Below are positions 10,844 through 22,710 of a DNA stretch of 64,000 nucleotides, piece by piece (the first letter of the stretch is position 1; the number at the start of each line of letters is the position of its first letter). Made by a program: the position numbers and the translations under genes. Below the pieces are notes generated by a model, which saw only the letters and a list, made by a program, of their open reading frames with translations, had not been told where the DNA came from and searched no databases. This DNA is from Epiperipatus broadwayi (Eukaryota > Onychophora > Udeonychophora > Euonychophora > Peripatidae), in assembly GCA_028023455.1 (NCBI GenBank), contig JAQFVV010012423.1:8848269-8912268 (forward strand). The letters are read 5' to 3'.

Positions 10844-12914
10844 TGAAGCAATGGATCTGAAGTCCAATCCATGCTTCACATCTTCCTATAAACTTGATTA
10901 ATATTGTAGACCTAAATTAAGTTTATAGTCCAATATCAGCAGGGTTTTGCATTAGAGTTAAAAATAATTATGCTTATTAAACGTGTATTACATTTAAATA
11001 TTTTGTTTTAAATAAATTTCATTCTATTAATAAAAATTGCTTAACCTATTAGTCAAACATATATGTATATACATCTAGCGTATATATATATATGCGTTAA
11101 TGCAAAATTCTGCTGAAATAAAATGCTTATTTTACTATAAAAAAATAATAATATATTGTTGTTAAAATTTTGTTAAAATATTTAGTATGATTTGATTTTG
11201 AGATAAGCCTGCCAACATTTTCTAAAAGAATGTATAGTTTTAATTAGTGAGCCATTCAAGTGTAATTAAAGATGGCCTTCTCTTTCTTTCTTTTTAATTA
11301 AGAGAATTCAAACTTTGAAGTAAGAAAGTTAGAGTAAAAAAGTTAAAGTTATTTTTAGAAAGTGTTGCTTTGAAACAAAGGAGCATGGGGAGGCTTATCA
11401 AGATCTCAGATCATACAAACAATAGAAGGTAGCTGACAGAGAGGGTATAAATAGAAGGGAGAACAAAAGATTGATTATTCAGATTTTTCCTTTTGAAGGA
11501 TTCAGTTGATTCTGATTTTCCTTGTGAAGGTGATTCTTTCAGAGTTTGCTATTGCAAGATTGATTCAGATTTTCTTAGGAGAACTCTGTCAGATTTTGTT
11601 CGTGATTTTATTCCCAAAAGTCTACAACTGTTGTCTACCAATCATGAAGAAGTTTGAACCTGCTCAAGCTAAAAATCATATAAGTTTGATAGATTCTACT
11701 ATGCTCGGCTAGGCAAATAAATAGCTTTGCCTATCGCCGAGGTTCCGGAATACCATTCAAAATGCCTTAATATCCACTCAATAATCATCTGAACTCTGTG
11801 CCGTGTCTGGAGAACTTTTCGTGAAACCATACTACATATTTTCATTGTCCGGACAACTACATCTCGACGGTCGGATCAAGCCACGAACGCCGTAGGGAAC
11901 ATGACCAAGGAAAAAGGACGGTAATCGTATCTCCTCTATTGAACTATTTCTTATGCTACCTTTTGTTCATTTTTCTCTAATTGCTTCAGTGAATTGATAT
12001 GTATTTGCTATGTAATCATTTTTATTAGACTAACCTTAAATATATATATTGTGTGATCATCTATCTATATGTAACCTTTTTCCCTTCGCTATTCTTCCTT
12101 ACTAACATGTGTAAATATTTAGTATTCCATTGCGGTTAAGTTTAATAGTTAATTTTTGTTCATTTAAAATCTCTTTCCAATTTTATTTATGTTTGTTAAT
12201 TAAATACGAGTCAGTTTCTTTTGTGTGCCAACTTGATCTCTTTGATAACGCCTCTTTTGTCCGCCATTAGCTTTACGTATATCTGATTTAACTATATACG
12301 TTTTAAATAATTTTTAAACCCTGTTTGTAGCGCAAAGCAATTAGAAATGCTTGCGAAAGATTCTTTTTGTTATCGTACGTTATCGAGAAGATCAGTTGAC
12401 AATTTGAATAAAATTGGGAAGAAAAGAGTTAGACCGCAAACCTATTAATCTGTTTTTATTGTCTAATTAGTTTGTTTCATTAATTTAGGGGAATAGCGGA
12501 GGCCATTAAATCATGATTCCTATTTTAAAGTCATTAATTAAAGATCTATTATTTAACTAACAAGCTTGACTTTTGCTAAATTTGTTATAAATGCTTTATT
12601 TTACTTTTCAATGATCCAGGCACGCATAACGCAAAACACATATTTCTTAGTACTTTTGCACCTTTAACTATTTAGCTCCTTAGGATTTCCCATCCATGTC
12701 TCTACCGCTGTTGCTAAGCTTTGTGGCCGGTTGAAAAATAATTTATGTGTGGCTCAGATGGTGTTGTTGGTTCGTAAATTAGCCTCGAGAATAGGCGAAA
12801 TAGGGCAGAGGTCATAGTATTCTTGATTTAATATCTCGCGTATGGGTGGTTTCGAGGTACTTTCGCCTAGGATTTGAACTAGGTTAAACCAGCATACATA
12901 ATCTGACTGTCACA
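10844..12914 (+). repeat. 3' LTR of element A
   Basis: This 2071-bp LTR starts after a weak purine tract (TTGGGAAA at about 10836-10843). The TA microsatellite is only about 16 bp here (11079-11094). A TATA box lies at 11446-11453. It ends TGTCACA directly before the 4-bp duplication ATAC. Confidence 0.88.
11446..11453 (+). promoter_or_regulatory. TATA box of 3' LTR A
   Basis: This is the same TATAAATA motif and surroundings as in the 5' LTR. It could drive transcription outward toward element B. Confidence 0.5.
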
Positions 12915-12982
12915 ATACAAAGCAGAACTAAGATATCTATTTTTAACTCTAATTTTATGAACCTTTATTCTTTCATTTAAGT
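12915..12982 (-). pseudogene. Continuation of left Penelope arm plus hairpin loop
   Basis: ATACAAAGCAGAACTAAG here continues the sequence broken at 4900, as the uninterrupted copy at 4782-4818 shows. It is followed by a 32-nt spacer (12951-12982), after which the sequence turns round and the right Penelope arm begins. Confidence 0.75.
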
Positions 12983-13018
12983 AGAGTTAAAAATAGATAT
13001 CTTAGTTCTGCTTTGTAT
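12915..13018. repeat. Perfect 36-bp inverted repeat
   Basis: The arms 12915-12950 and 12983-13018 are exact reverse complements around a 32-nt spacer. They are the inner ends of the two opposed Penelope remnants. Confidence 0.9.
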
Positions 13019-13395
13019 GTCCATGGAAAAGATACAGGCCACACTATTGATTTTGATGAAGCTAAGGTTGTCTTCTTTGAGAGAAATGAAATCAAAAGAA
13101 GAATTAAAGAGTCTTTATTATTGAAAATTTATTATTCTGAAGCAATTAACTTATTTAAGAGTTTTTTTAATATTAAGGGTGGATGGGAAGTGAATGGATT
13201 TGTGGGCAGTTTTTAATATTATATATATTGTGTAGTTTTTGGTAGTTCTTTACACTTGAGAAGTCTGCTTGTAGCAGTGAAACCTTAGGTTGTGTTTTAA
13301 TATTATTTTTATGCTGGTCTGGTTTAATTTTGGATTAGAGGTAGTTTTGATTTTATATTGACTAGTTTAGCTTTATGCTTGTAATGTTTATATAT
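12983..13395 (+). pseudogene. Penelope-like element, C-terminal endonuclease remnant (right arm)
   Basis: The plus-strand frame 12983-13216 reads VKNRYLSSALYVHGKDTGHT followed by IDFDEAKVVFFERNEIKRRI, ending NGFVGSF and a stop. It is nearly the same as the left arm but opposite in direction. The conserved His and Glu of the endonuclease C-terminus are present. Its 3' part reaches the TA tract at about 13390, where LTR element B begins. The two arms form a head-to-head inverted pair of 5'-truncated copies, an arrangement known for Penelope elements. Confidence 0.78.
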
Positions 13396-13404
13396 ATATA
13401 TATA

Positions 13405-15736
13405 TGATAGGCACACTTCATATGGTATTACAAAATAAAATGGGCTAAAATACGTAATAAAGCCATTAAATGTGTGTGTATAAATTTTAATCAAGTCAAA
13501 TTATAAAATAAGTGAGAGATGTCTGTGGATATGTCATATACTCGCACATACAAGAAAAGCCAATAGTTAAGGCTTATAATTTGAAGTATTAGCATATTAG
13601 CTATATGCTTATAATTTATTTTTATTATTTTATGTTCATTTTTTTTATAAATGCAAAGATGTGTATGCGTAATTTGTATGTATAATTTTTTTTTGTTTGT
13701 TAAATGCTTGTGAAAAGAAAAAGAAATGGTTATATTTAAAAATCTAACATATACATAGTTTTAAAACAAAAGTTGTACTAGATATCCTTCTCTACAAACC
13801 CATTGTTCTAAATTTAAGAAAAGCCTAAAGGCAAGTACATTTTAATAGATAAGTAATTGTGTTTCTTCCTTTTTTTTTTAATTATCAAAGATTTCAACTC
13901 AACAAAAGAGTTCGTTAAAATTTATGTTAATGTGAGTGAAGAAAGATATCTAATTTAATTAAAAATATGTTTTAAATGGAATCTGATTATTGGTAAATAA
14001 CTTATATAATCAAACTTTTTTTTTTGTTTTTGTATGTTGAATCAGATAGTGGTCAGAGTAGATAATCAATTGAATTAAAAATAAATAAATTCTTGAGATT
14101 AATTAATGTATGTCATAGGAATGCTTCGCAGATTGTATGAATTTACTGACAAATGTCAAATTTAATTAATTAATTGTGTTTCAGAGGGGTACTAGATTGA
14201 GATTCTAATGAGGAGGGCTAAATGCTGTTACCAGTTTAGTGGAATTCAATTGGGCACAGGCATTCAATTAGACACAAGCAGTCAATCAGTTACTAAGTCA
14301 ATCCATCATTAAGTCAATCACTCACTCACTGATGCTAACTTTTTGGATTTATCTGAACTTGCTTATTTGAACTTAGAGAATTCCCAGTTTTAATTATTTT
14401 TCTTAAATCATGCTGATGTAAACTTCAAGATGGTTTCCAACTAGACATTTTGTATTAGTGTGGTAGAGAAATGTTTGCGGGAAGGTGTTGGTCTTTGAAA
14501 ACCCAAAGTAAAAGAATCGTTACCAGTGCTGTAAAAAACAAAAAGGAAAACAAAGAAAAAATTTATAATTAAACCTCAAGCACAAATATAATTGCATCAA
14601 TGAAATGTTCATGGGGTAGATTATGGGATAGGAACCCCCAGTCAGTGTGCCTGCCCAGCTCTGCTCCTGCCATCAGCAAGAGCTCCTGAATCCAGCCATT
14701 AAATGATCGTGAGTCATGGAACAATGCCAGAAAGGTCTCCTGAATCCAGTCATCAAGCGATCATGAGAGCTGTTGAATAATACTAGAAATGTCTCCTAAA
14801 TCCATTCGCCAAATGATAATGAAAGCAGCTGAATGATCCTGTGTTAAAGAGAAGTCCCTGCCATCCTAGATGAACAGATACTTGGCCTATTCAGAACCCC
14901 TAGATGTACGACAGAGACTCTATGTGGTACCCTTCTTAATGTTATTATTATATATATATTTTATTCTAATAATTTCATACAAATATCAATGTAATAAATC
15001 TTTTATTAGTGTACTTCTCTCATTAAGATATTTTACCTACCATTCAGGGTTTACGGAATGTATTCGTGTGCAAGTTATGAACCTCAGACCACTTTCTCAC
15101 TAGTTGATTCTTTATAATTTTGCATTCTCTTTCTTTGTTAATACATCTATAATACTCTCATACATACATATATATATATATAATTTATTATGCATTGGGG
15201 TTTGTTATTTATTATATTTATCTTGGAAATTGGTGAAGGGATTCAATAAACATTTATTTAATATTTATAAAACTACCTTACTGCTTTGATAATTTATTTG
15301 TATTTCTTTCTCTGGCATAATAAGACACTTAAATAATTGTGCGAGTTTTAGTTTCCCATTCCTTTACCTGAGATAAAGAGAACAATGAGCTGGCATATGG
15401 GATACTCCTCTATCGAGATTTAAATCATTGGTCATCGGGTGTTTATTTCTATTAGATTTCATTTGATTCATTTTATTTAATATTATTATTGGCCTTACAT
15501 ATCCTTTCAGGAGAGGGAATTCATCTTTTCTTTTTGGGAGTGGCACGAAGGATTGAAATTAAAGTAATCTTTCACAGGTAAGTAAGAAACAATACTTTTA
15601 TAAATGTACCAATGACTGTATCAAACCAATCATAAAAAAGTTTTGAAATTACTTCCTATCCTGGTGTGCCACCATATTTTTTTCATGTTCGATATGTGCG
15701 CATGCTCACCTTATCAGGGTAGGGATGAACCAGTAT
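13405..15736 (+). repeat. 5' LTR of element B
   Basis: This LTR is about 2332 bp, starts TGATAGGCACACTTCATATG and ends near GGGATGAACCAGTATA. It lacks a block of about 290 bp found in the 3' LTR at about 18900-19190. It contains short ORFs with no family resemblance. Confidence 0.82.
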
Positions 15737-15750
15737 AGATGGTATATTTT

Positions 15751-15768
15751 TGGTGCCCAACATGAGCC
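15751..15768 (+). other. Primer binding site of element B
   Basis: TGGTGCCCAACATGAGCC starts about 14 nt past the 5' LTR and matches the TGGYGCCCAACGTGRG form of tRNA primer sites, with one substitution. Confidence 0.6.
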
Positions 15769-15894
15769 TTATCTAATGTGGCAAGTATAGGAAAAAGTGT
15801 GGCCACTGAACATAATAAAAATTTTTAAAAAATCTCGCAAAAGCAAAGTGTTAAAGAAAATTTTTTTAAGTGGGGAAAGGATTGAGAAAATAAA

Positions 15895-16155
15895 AAAGAG
15901 TTTATGAGTAGGAATCTTTATAAATAAGAATTCTAAACTTTGTTTCATTTTTAAAGTGACCTTTGCCACTACAATAATATTGATTTAAATTATTTTACCA
16001 TGTGTGCATATTTGAAATAAAAATAAAAAAGTTTACGATTAAAAATCTTTATAAATAAGAATTCTAAATTTTGTTTTGTTTTTGAAGTGACGTTTGTCAC
16101 TATAATAATACTGACTGAGATTATTTTGTTGTATATACATATTTAAAATAAAAAA
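15895..16155. repeat. Two tandem copies of an about 132-bp unit
   Basis: AATCTTTATAAATAAGAATT and the following AAGTGAC...TTTG...CACTA block occur at about 15912 and 16045. They are non-coding and lie in the leader of element B. Confidence 0.75.
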
Positions 16156-16189
16156 AAAAAGAAAAGTTAGATAAATTGTTGGAGAGGGA

Positions 16190-16325
16190 AATAAACGGCA
16201 GTATAAAGGTATAAACTACATAATTGATAAAGATAAATGGCAGTATGTAGGTATAAACTATGTATTTAATAAAAATAAATGGCAGTATATAAGTATAAAC
16301 TATGTATTTAATAAAAACAGACGAT
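16190..16325. repeat. Three tandem copies of an about 55-bp unit
   Basis: GGCAGTATNNAGGTATAAAC followed by TA(C/T)(A/G)TA and ATAAA occurs three times between 16196 and 16315. It is inside element B. Confidence 0.7.
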
Positions 16326-16593
16326 AAACTTCGGAAATAATTTTTTTTTTAAATAAAAAGAAAAAAAGTAATTCTTTAAAGAGTAATGTAGAATTTTGAA
16401 ATTGTATCAATAAGAAATTTTTCGACAGCACGTAACATTTATAATTGCAATGCTATTCATAATCAGTTTTTTTTCATTTCCAATACTTGTATGGTTTAAT
16501 GTTGGATTATTTGTTTTTATAGTTAATAGTGTTTGAAAAGTGATCTTGGAAAATAGATTTCTTATATTTTAGTCGATAAATTAATAAGGAGAA

Positions 16594-17188
16594 CATGGAA
16601 CAAAAGAGAGAAATAAATGATGGTCAGAATAAAAGGAGTGTGGTGCGGTGTGCGCTGAGTATTCGTATAAGCAAAAAGGTAATGAATAAAATAGAATCCA
16701 ACCATAATATCAATAGTAAAAATATGTATATAATCTAAGTGTGTAACAAACCAAGAAAGTGTAATAGAGGCAGTAATGGAGCTGCAAAGTCAAGGGAAAC
16801 CCATGGGGGAAAAAGAAAACCTAATGACAATGATGGAAAGCTTTATCAAGCAGATGTCAAAGGAGATAAAAGATATGAAGGAGGAAATAGTTTGAGACAT
16901 AACTAAAAAGCTTGATGATGTCCAGAAAGAAATGGCATTGGGGATCGAAACAAGATTCCAAAGCACAGAAAAACAATGTAAGGACCTCCATCAAATTAAT
17001 AGCAATAAGATAGAGATAGATTTGACTAAAGAAACTCATGGAATAGAAATGTTAGAGAGTACATGTGCTGATGTAATTGAAAATAAAAATATAAATATTC
17101 ACAAGAAAGTAGAAGACATAAAAATTAGCGTATACATAAAGAAGAACACTTCTAAGATCAAGAAAAGGATAAGTAAAAACAAATGCTG
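16594..17188 (+). pseudogene. Gag-like remnant of element B
   Basis: Broken frames begin MEQKREINDGQNKRS at 16594 and continue in other frames with ENLMTMMESFIKQMSKEIKD and KKVEDIKISVYIKK. They are Lys/Glu-rich and helical in character, with an in-frame stop at 16893. Position after the PBS and leader fits gag. No knuckle or protease motif was seen. Confidence 0.4.
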
Positions 17189-17208
17189 AAAGGAAAATAG
17201 TAGAGAGG

Positions 17209-17600
17209 ATGGTTGAATTTATGGGAGTACTAGACAGCCCTAGGTTTCAATATGGAACCAAAGAAGAGATAATTAAGCTCCTTGATAGAGAAAAAAGTAG
17301 AAAGTTTCATGATATCATAAAGTACAGCAGGGATCAGAATAACTGGGATAGAAATAACAGGCAGAGATTGTCAGATAGCTCTAAAAAAGGGATGATTAGA
17401 TGTGATATTTTGACCCAGAAAGTAATTGCCTGGAACACCAACCCAAACATAAAAGTGGGTTAAGATTACTTGGTCCTAGTGAGGATAGTAGAAGTAAGAA
17501 GGAACCACCTGACCAAGGTTAAAGTGATTAAGAAATATATACATACTAGGACGGACTGTTGAATAAAACAAGAAAACACAAGGGATTTGTAAAGGAAATA
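17209..17600 (+). pseudogene. Pol 3'-end remnant of element B
   Basis: An open frame (17209-17463) ends WNTNPNIKVG and stop. Just past the stop a frame reads DYLVLVRIVEVRRNHLTKVK. Together they resemble the integrase tail pattern 'N...K.KVGDxVLVR', interrupted by one frame disruption. No RT or integrase core is present. The assignment is weaker than for element A. Confidence 0.35.
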
Positions 17601-17699
17601 CAAGCTTGAATAGAATTATTTGACATGGGTGATAAACTTGAATTCGAGTAAAATAAATAATTTTTTTTAAAAATGAAATGTTTTCAAGAAATAAAATAA

Positions 17700-18470
17700 G
17701 TGAAGTGGTTGGTCATGTCGTTTGAGGGTCGAATGTGTGAACTTCAGTTTTCTGAATGCTGTATATGTGGGCAGTCTGTGTTTTCTGTGCCCTGGGGTTA
17801 GAGATGATAAGAGTGCAGCAAAATGGTTGGAGGTCTTTGTGTAGTTTGAAAGTTCTGTGACACTGTGGCAGAGTATGCAGAGATGAAAATTCCTCTGGAT
17901 CTATTCCATTGCAAAAGACTTCGTAAGTCTCAATAAGGAACGAGCATGGGTGCAGTGGATGGGCAAAGATGAAAATTCCTCCAGTATGAATTCTTCAATA
18001 ATGCAGAATCCCTATAAGATCCATAGAGAAGGATCAGGGGTGCATTTACTTATTTATATTTCAGTAGGGTGCTTGGTTAGAAATACCTGCCCTTTTTATT
18101 TTAAGATGTAGTCGTTTGACTCTCACATTTTACTTTGCTTGGCCATCACAGAGTTCTTGATATAATGGAGATGTTTGTGCTGTGTTTCTGTGTCTCTAAG
18201 TGTTTCTGGCCTGGGGAGGTTGATTCAGTCTTGGCCTGTGTGTTGATGCTTAGGAGATGGGGTTGCTTGGGAGATGGGGTTCTTACCTCAGGTTTTCAGA
18301 TGTCGTGCCTCTGCTCACTAAACATTCATGCAAGTAAAAGTGGGGGTTGAACATAAACATTTACTTTTCATATGTTTATTGTTTTATGTTATAAAATTTG
18401 GGATTTGAAATAAAAGAAAATGTAATTAGTGATTAAAAGATGTTAAATGATAATCCCATTTAAACGTCTC
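17700..18470. other. Non-coding 3' interior of element B
   Basis: This is less AT-rich sequence with a duplicated GATGAAAATTCCTC motif (17881 and 17969). The 71-codon frame at 18135-18350 is Cys-rich but matches nothing I recognise. Confidence 0.4.
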
Positions 18471-18473
18471 ATT

Positions 18474-18483
18474 TGGGAAGGGG
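18474..18483 (+). other. Polypurine tract of element B
   Basis: TGGGAAGGGG lies 5 nt before the 3' LTR, the usual place of the plus-strand primer. Confidence 0.5.
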
Positions 18484-18488
18484 TATTA

Positions 18489-20494
18489 TGACAGGAACAC
18501 TTCATATGGCCAAGCATAAGATGTGTATTACAAAATAAAATGGGCCTAAAATACGTAATAAAGCCATTAAACATGTATGTATACCATCTATATAAATTTT
18601 AATCAAGTCAAAATTATAAAATAAGTGAGAGATGTCTGTGGATAAGTCATATACTCACACACACAAGAAAAGCCAATAGTTAAGGCTTATAATTTGAAGT
18701 ACTAGCATATTAGCTAAATGCTTATAATTTATTTTTATTATTATTTTATATTCATTTTTTTTATAAACACAAAGATGTGTATGCGTAATTTGTATAATTT
18801 TTTTTGTTTGTTAAATGCTTGTGAAAAGAAAGGGAAATGGTAATATTTAAAAATCTAACATATAGGTAATTTTAAATCAAAAGTTGTACTAGATATAAAT
18901 AGTCAAAATAAGGGTCATATATCACATGACCCTATTCTCTTAAGCTTATAAGTTATAAACAATGAGGATTGCCAATTCCTCAACAAGCTTTGTGTTAAAT
19001 GCTTAGCCAGAGAAAGCACTTAAAATATCTCTGTCAGGAACTTCTCCCCAAACCCCTGACCATGGTTTCATGCTTTGGCACTCCTCAAAGAGGTGTTAGA
19101 GTAGATTCAGACACTAGATCTAAAAATACCAACCCAAAGCCAGGATTTAATTAAAAGTTATCTATTGAGAGGAAAATGTCTGAAATTTTCTCTACAAACC
19201 CATTGTTCTCTATTTAAGAAAAGCCTAAAGGCAAGTACATTTTAATAGATAAGTAATTTTGTTTCTTCCTTTTTTTTTAATTATCAAAGATTTCAACTCA
19301 ACAAAAGAGTTCGTTAAAATTTATGTTAATGTGAGTGGATCTAATTTAATTAAAAATATGTTTTAAATGGAATCTGATTATCGGTAAATAACTTATATAA
19401 TCAAACTTTTTTTTGTTTGTATATGTTGAATCAGATAGTAGTCAGAGTAGATAATCACTTGAATTAAAAACAAATAAATTCTTGAGAATGCTTCGCAGAT
19501 TGTACGAATCCACTGACAAGAGTCAAATTTAATTAATTAACTGTGTTTCAGAGGGGTAACTAGATTGAGATTCTAATGAGGAGGGCTAAATGCTGTTCAC
19601 CAGTTTAGTGGAATTCAATTGGGCACAGGCATTCAATTAGGCCCAAGCAGTCAATCAGTTACTAAGTCAATCCATCATTAAGTCAATCACTCACTCACTG
19701 ATGCTAACTTTTTGGATTTATCTGAACTTGCTTGATAGAACTTAGAGAATTCCCAGTTTTAATTATTTTTCTTAAATCATGCTGAAGTAAACTTCAAGAT
19801 GGTTTCCAACTAGACATTTTGTATTAGTGTGGTAGAGAACTGTTTGCGGAAAGGTGTTGGTCTTTGAAAACCCAAAGTAAAAGAATCATTACCAGTGCTG
19901 TAGAAAACAAAAAGGAAACCAAAGAAGAAATTTATAATTAAACCTCGAGCACAAATGTACTCGTGTCAGTGAAATGATCATGGGATAGGAACCCCCAGTC
20001 AGCGCGCCCACACAGCTCTGCTCCTGCCATCAGCAAGGTCTCCTGAATCCAGCCATTAAATGATCATGAGTCATGGAACAATGCCAGAAAGGTCTCCTGA
20101 ATCCAGTCATTAAGTGCTCATAAGAGCTGTTGAACAAGACCAGAAACGTCTCCTGCCAAATGATAATGAAAGCAGCTGAATGATGCTGTGTTAAAGAGAA
20201 GTCCCTGCCATCCTAGATGAACAGATACTTGGCCTACTCGGAACCCCTGGACATACGGCAGAGATTTTATGTGGTACCCTTCTTAATGTTATTATTATTT
20301 TTTTATTCTAATAATTTCATACAAATATCAATGTAATAAATCTTTTATTAGTGTATTTCTCTCATTAAGATATTTTACCTACCATTCAGGGTTTACGAAA
20401 TGTATTCGTTGGCAAGTTATGAACCTGACTACTTTCTCACTAGTTGATTCTTTATAATTTTGCATTCTCTTTCTTTGTTAATACATCTATAATA

Positions 20495-20547
<53 letters not shown>

Positions 20548-21098
20548 TGTGCATTGGGGTTTGTTATTTATTATATTTATCTTGGGAATTGGTGAAGGGA
20601 TTCAATAAACATTTATTTAATATTTATAAAACTACCTTACTGCTTTGATAATTTATTCATATTTTTTTCTCTAACATAATAACACACTTAGATAATTGCA
20701 CAAGTTTTAGTTTCCCATTTCTTTACCTGAGATAAAGAGAACAATGAGCTGGCATATGGGATACTCCCTTATCAGGATTTAAATCTTTGGTCATCGGGTG
20801 TTTATTTCTATTAGATTTTGTTTGATTCATTTTATTTCATATTATTATTGGCCTTACATATCCTTTCAGGAGGGGGAATTAATCTTTTTCTTTCTGGGAG
20901 TGGCATGAATGATTGAAATTAGAAATAATCTTTCAAAGATATGTAAGAGTCAATACTTTTATAAATGTACCGATGACTGTATCAAACTGATCATAAAAAA
21001 GATTTGAAATTACTTCCTATCCTGGCATGCCACCATATTTGTTTCATGTTCGATATGCGCGCATGCTCACCTTATCAGGGTAGGGATGAACCAGTATA
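18489..21098 (+). repeat. 3' LTR of element B
   Basis: This LTR is about 2610 bp. It aligns with the 5' LTR throughout except for the extra block of about 290 bp, a much longer TA microsatellite (20502-20543) and scattered substitutions. The substitutions are more numerous than between the LTRs of A, suggesting B is older. Confidence 0.82.
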
Positions 21099-21109
21099 AT
21101 ATATATATA

Positions 21110-22690
21110 TATAATGTCCGCCACTCCCCCAAAACTATGTTTTTGCAGCTAATGCTATATTATGAGTCAAGATAGTCTGCATTTAATGAAAAGACCAAAA
21201 CATTACCTCTTGGTCGCAAGCCAGAAAGTTATATATATTAAAATCTCGATGTCTTCAAACAAAAAATATGAAATTTGAATTACAAAAATCTTAAATTGCT
21301 CATAGACAAACATGCTTAATTTATATTTGAAACATGGTGACTTCATATGCAGATATTATAGTGAAAATTCTTAGACTCTATTTATAGTCTTTACAACGTT
21401 CTGGTAATTTCCAAAGTGAATGTTCTTATCTGGAACTCTTTATCTATCTAAAAAAACCAGATTCACTTTAGTTTTAAAATTCAATGATGAATTTATAGAC
21501 AGAACATTGAACCTTTTTGTGTATATAATATTGGGGAACAACATAATCTTAAATTTATTTATTTCTATATGGAGACATTACAATTAGTAATCCATTATTT
21601 ATTTTAACTGTAAATCTATTTTAACTGAATTCAAAAAAATCTGGGAGATATAGAAAATAAATTTTTTATCAAGGTTTTCTTCATCATCTTTCAAAAATGT
21701 ACATCTTTATTAGTACCATTTATAAACTAGCCACAAAATTATGATTTTTTTAAAAAAGCAATTATTCAATGCAGATAAAAAAAATCTGCATTATTTTCAT
21801 TGATGTTTCCGCTTGATCAGAATATATCTTAAGACTGTCTTAAAGTACAAATGACCAGATTGAAATTTATGTTATGAGTTGATGTAAAATGCATAGCTAA
21901 GTCAGCAATAATATGGCAGATAATAAGGTCTACATAATGAATATTGTTTTGATCAACTTGAAAAACCAAAAATTAGGTCATTTGGGGAAAACACTAAGAA
22001 TCAATACCAATTTAATCTTCTGTGAACTTTTCTATAATAAATTTCCAGAATTCAAATTATGAAGATTGTTAATGTAAATTTTATAAGTTATAAATAATAA
22101 AATACTCTGATTATATGTACATGAACAGAAAGTAACTCATCAGAAACTTGTTATTTCCTGATCAATTATTATAATTACAATCTAAGTAATCATTTTTACA
22201 ACTGAAAGATATTTTTTTCTAATGGAGCATTATTTTTCTGATCATTACACATGGAAGCTTTATACAATTATTAAACATTATATATTCAGATAATTTAATA
22301 CTATCTACTAATATTTTAGTGTAATTAATTCATAGCAAACAACTAATCAATTTTTATGTGCTTTTATTTAATGTGTTCTGTTGTTTTGTCCATTTGTCTG
22401 TCTGAGAAATCTTGTACTTCCAATTTCCAATCTAGTTGAACTTTGCATACATATGTATTTCTATTACTAATACTTTTGTTTAGAGTTTGCAAACAATTTT
22501 AACAAAAAATGTAAATATTTAATGAGATTCAGTACTCTTTATATTAAATTATTGCCATCTAAAAGTATTAAATTGTATCTAAACTTTCTTATACAACTAA
22601 AAAATAGAAGATAAAGTATATGTATATTAAAGGAAAAAAAACATGACTTTATTATATAAATACACTAATAACTAAAAAAATAAATTTTCT
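21110..22690. other. AT-rich stretch without recognisable features
   Basis: This lies between LTR element B and the F repeat. No exon, repeat boundary or RNA gene could be supported. Confidence 0.55.
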
Positions 22691-22710
22691 TAAACTTTCC
22701 CAATAATCAA

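Larger units (their letters stand above)
4901..12914 (+). mobile_element. LTR retrotransposon A, internally deleted
   Basis: Two direct repeats (4901-7052 and 10844-12914) begin TGAAGCAATGG and end CTGACTGTCACA (TG...CA). They flank a 3.8-kb interior. A 4-bp duplication, ATAC, borders the element at 4897-4900 and 12915-12918. Without the element the flanks rejoin into the Penelope sequence that also exists intact at 4771-4818, so the boundaries are firm. The interior has a primer-binding-site-like stretch, a gag-like frame and an integrase tail, but no protease, reverse transcriptase, RNase H or integrase core. It is an 8.0-kb non-autonomous derivative of a Ty3-like element. Confidence 0.85.
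13405..21098 (+). mobile_element. LTR retrotransposon B, internally deleted
   Basis: Direct repeats 13405-15736 and 18489-21098 flank a 2.75-kb interior. A primer-binding-site match follows the first LTR and a polypurine tract precedes the second. The outer flanks are TA repeats on both sides, so the target was a TA microsatellite and the target duplication cannot be read. The interior keeps gag-like and pol-end remnants with stops and shifts. It is not related by LTR sequence to element A. Confidence 0.8.

Noticed and set aside
21120-21240. Possible exon ending CCAAGAG|GTAATG on the minus strand
   Set aside because: The single donor-like site has no open frame with sulfotransferase motifs upstream of it.
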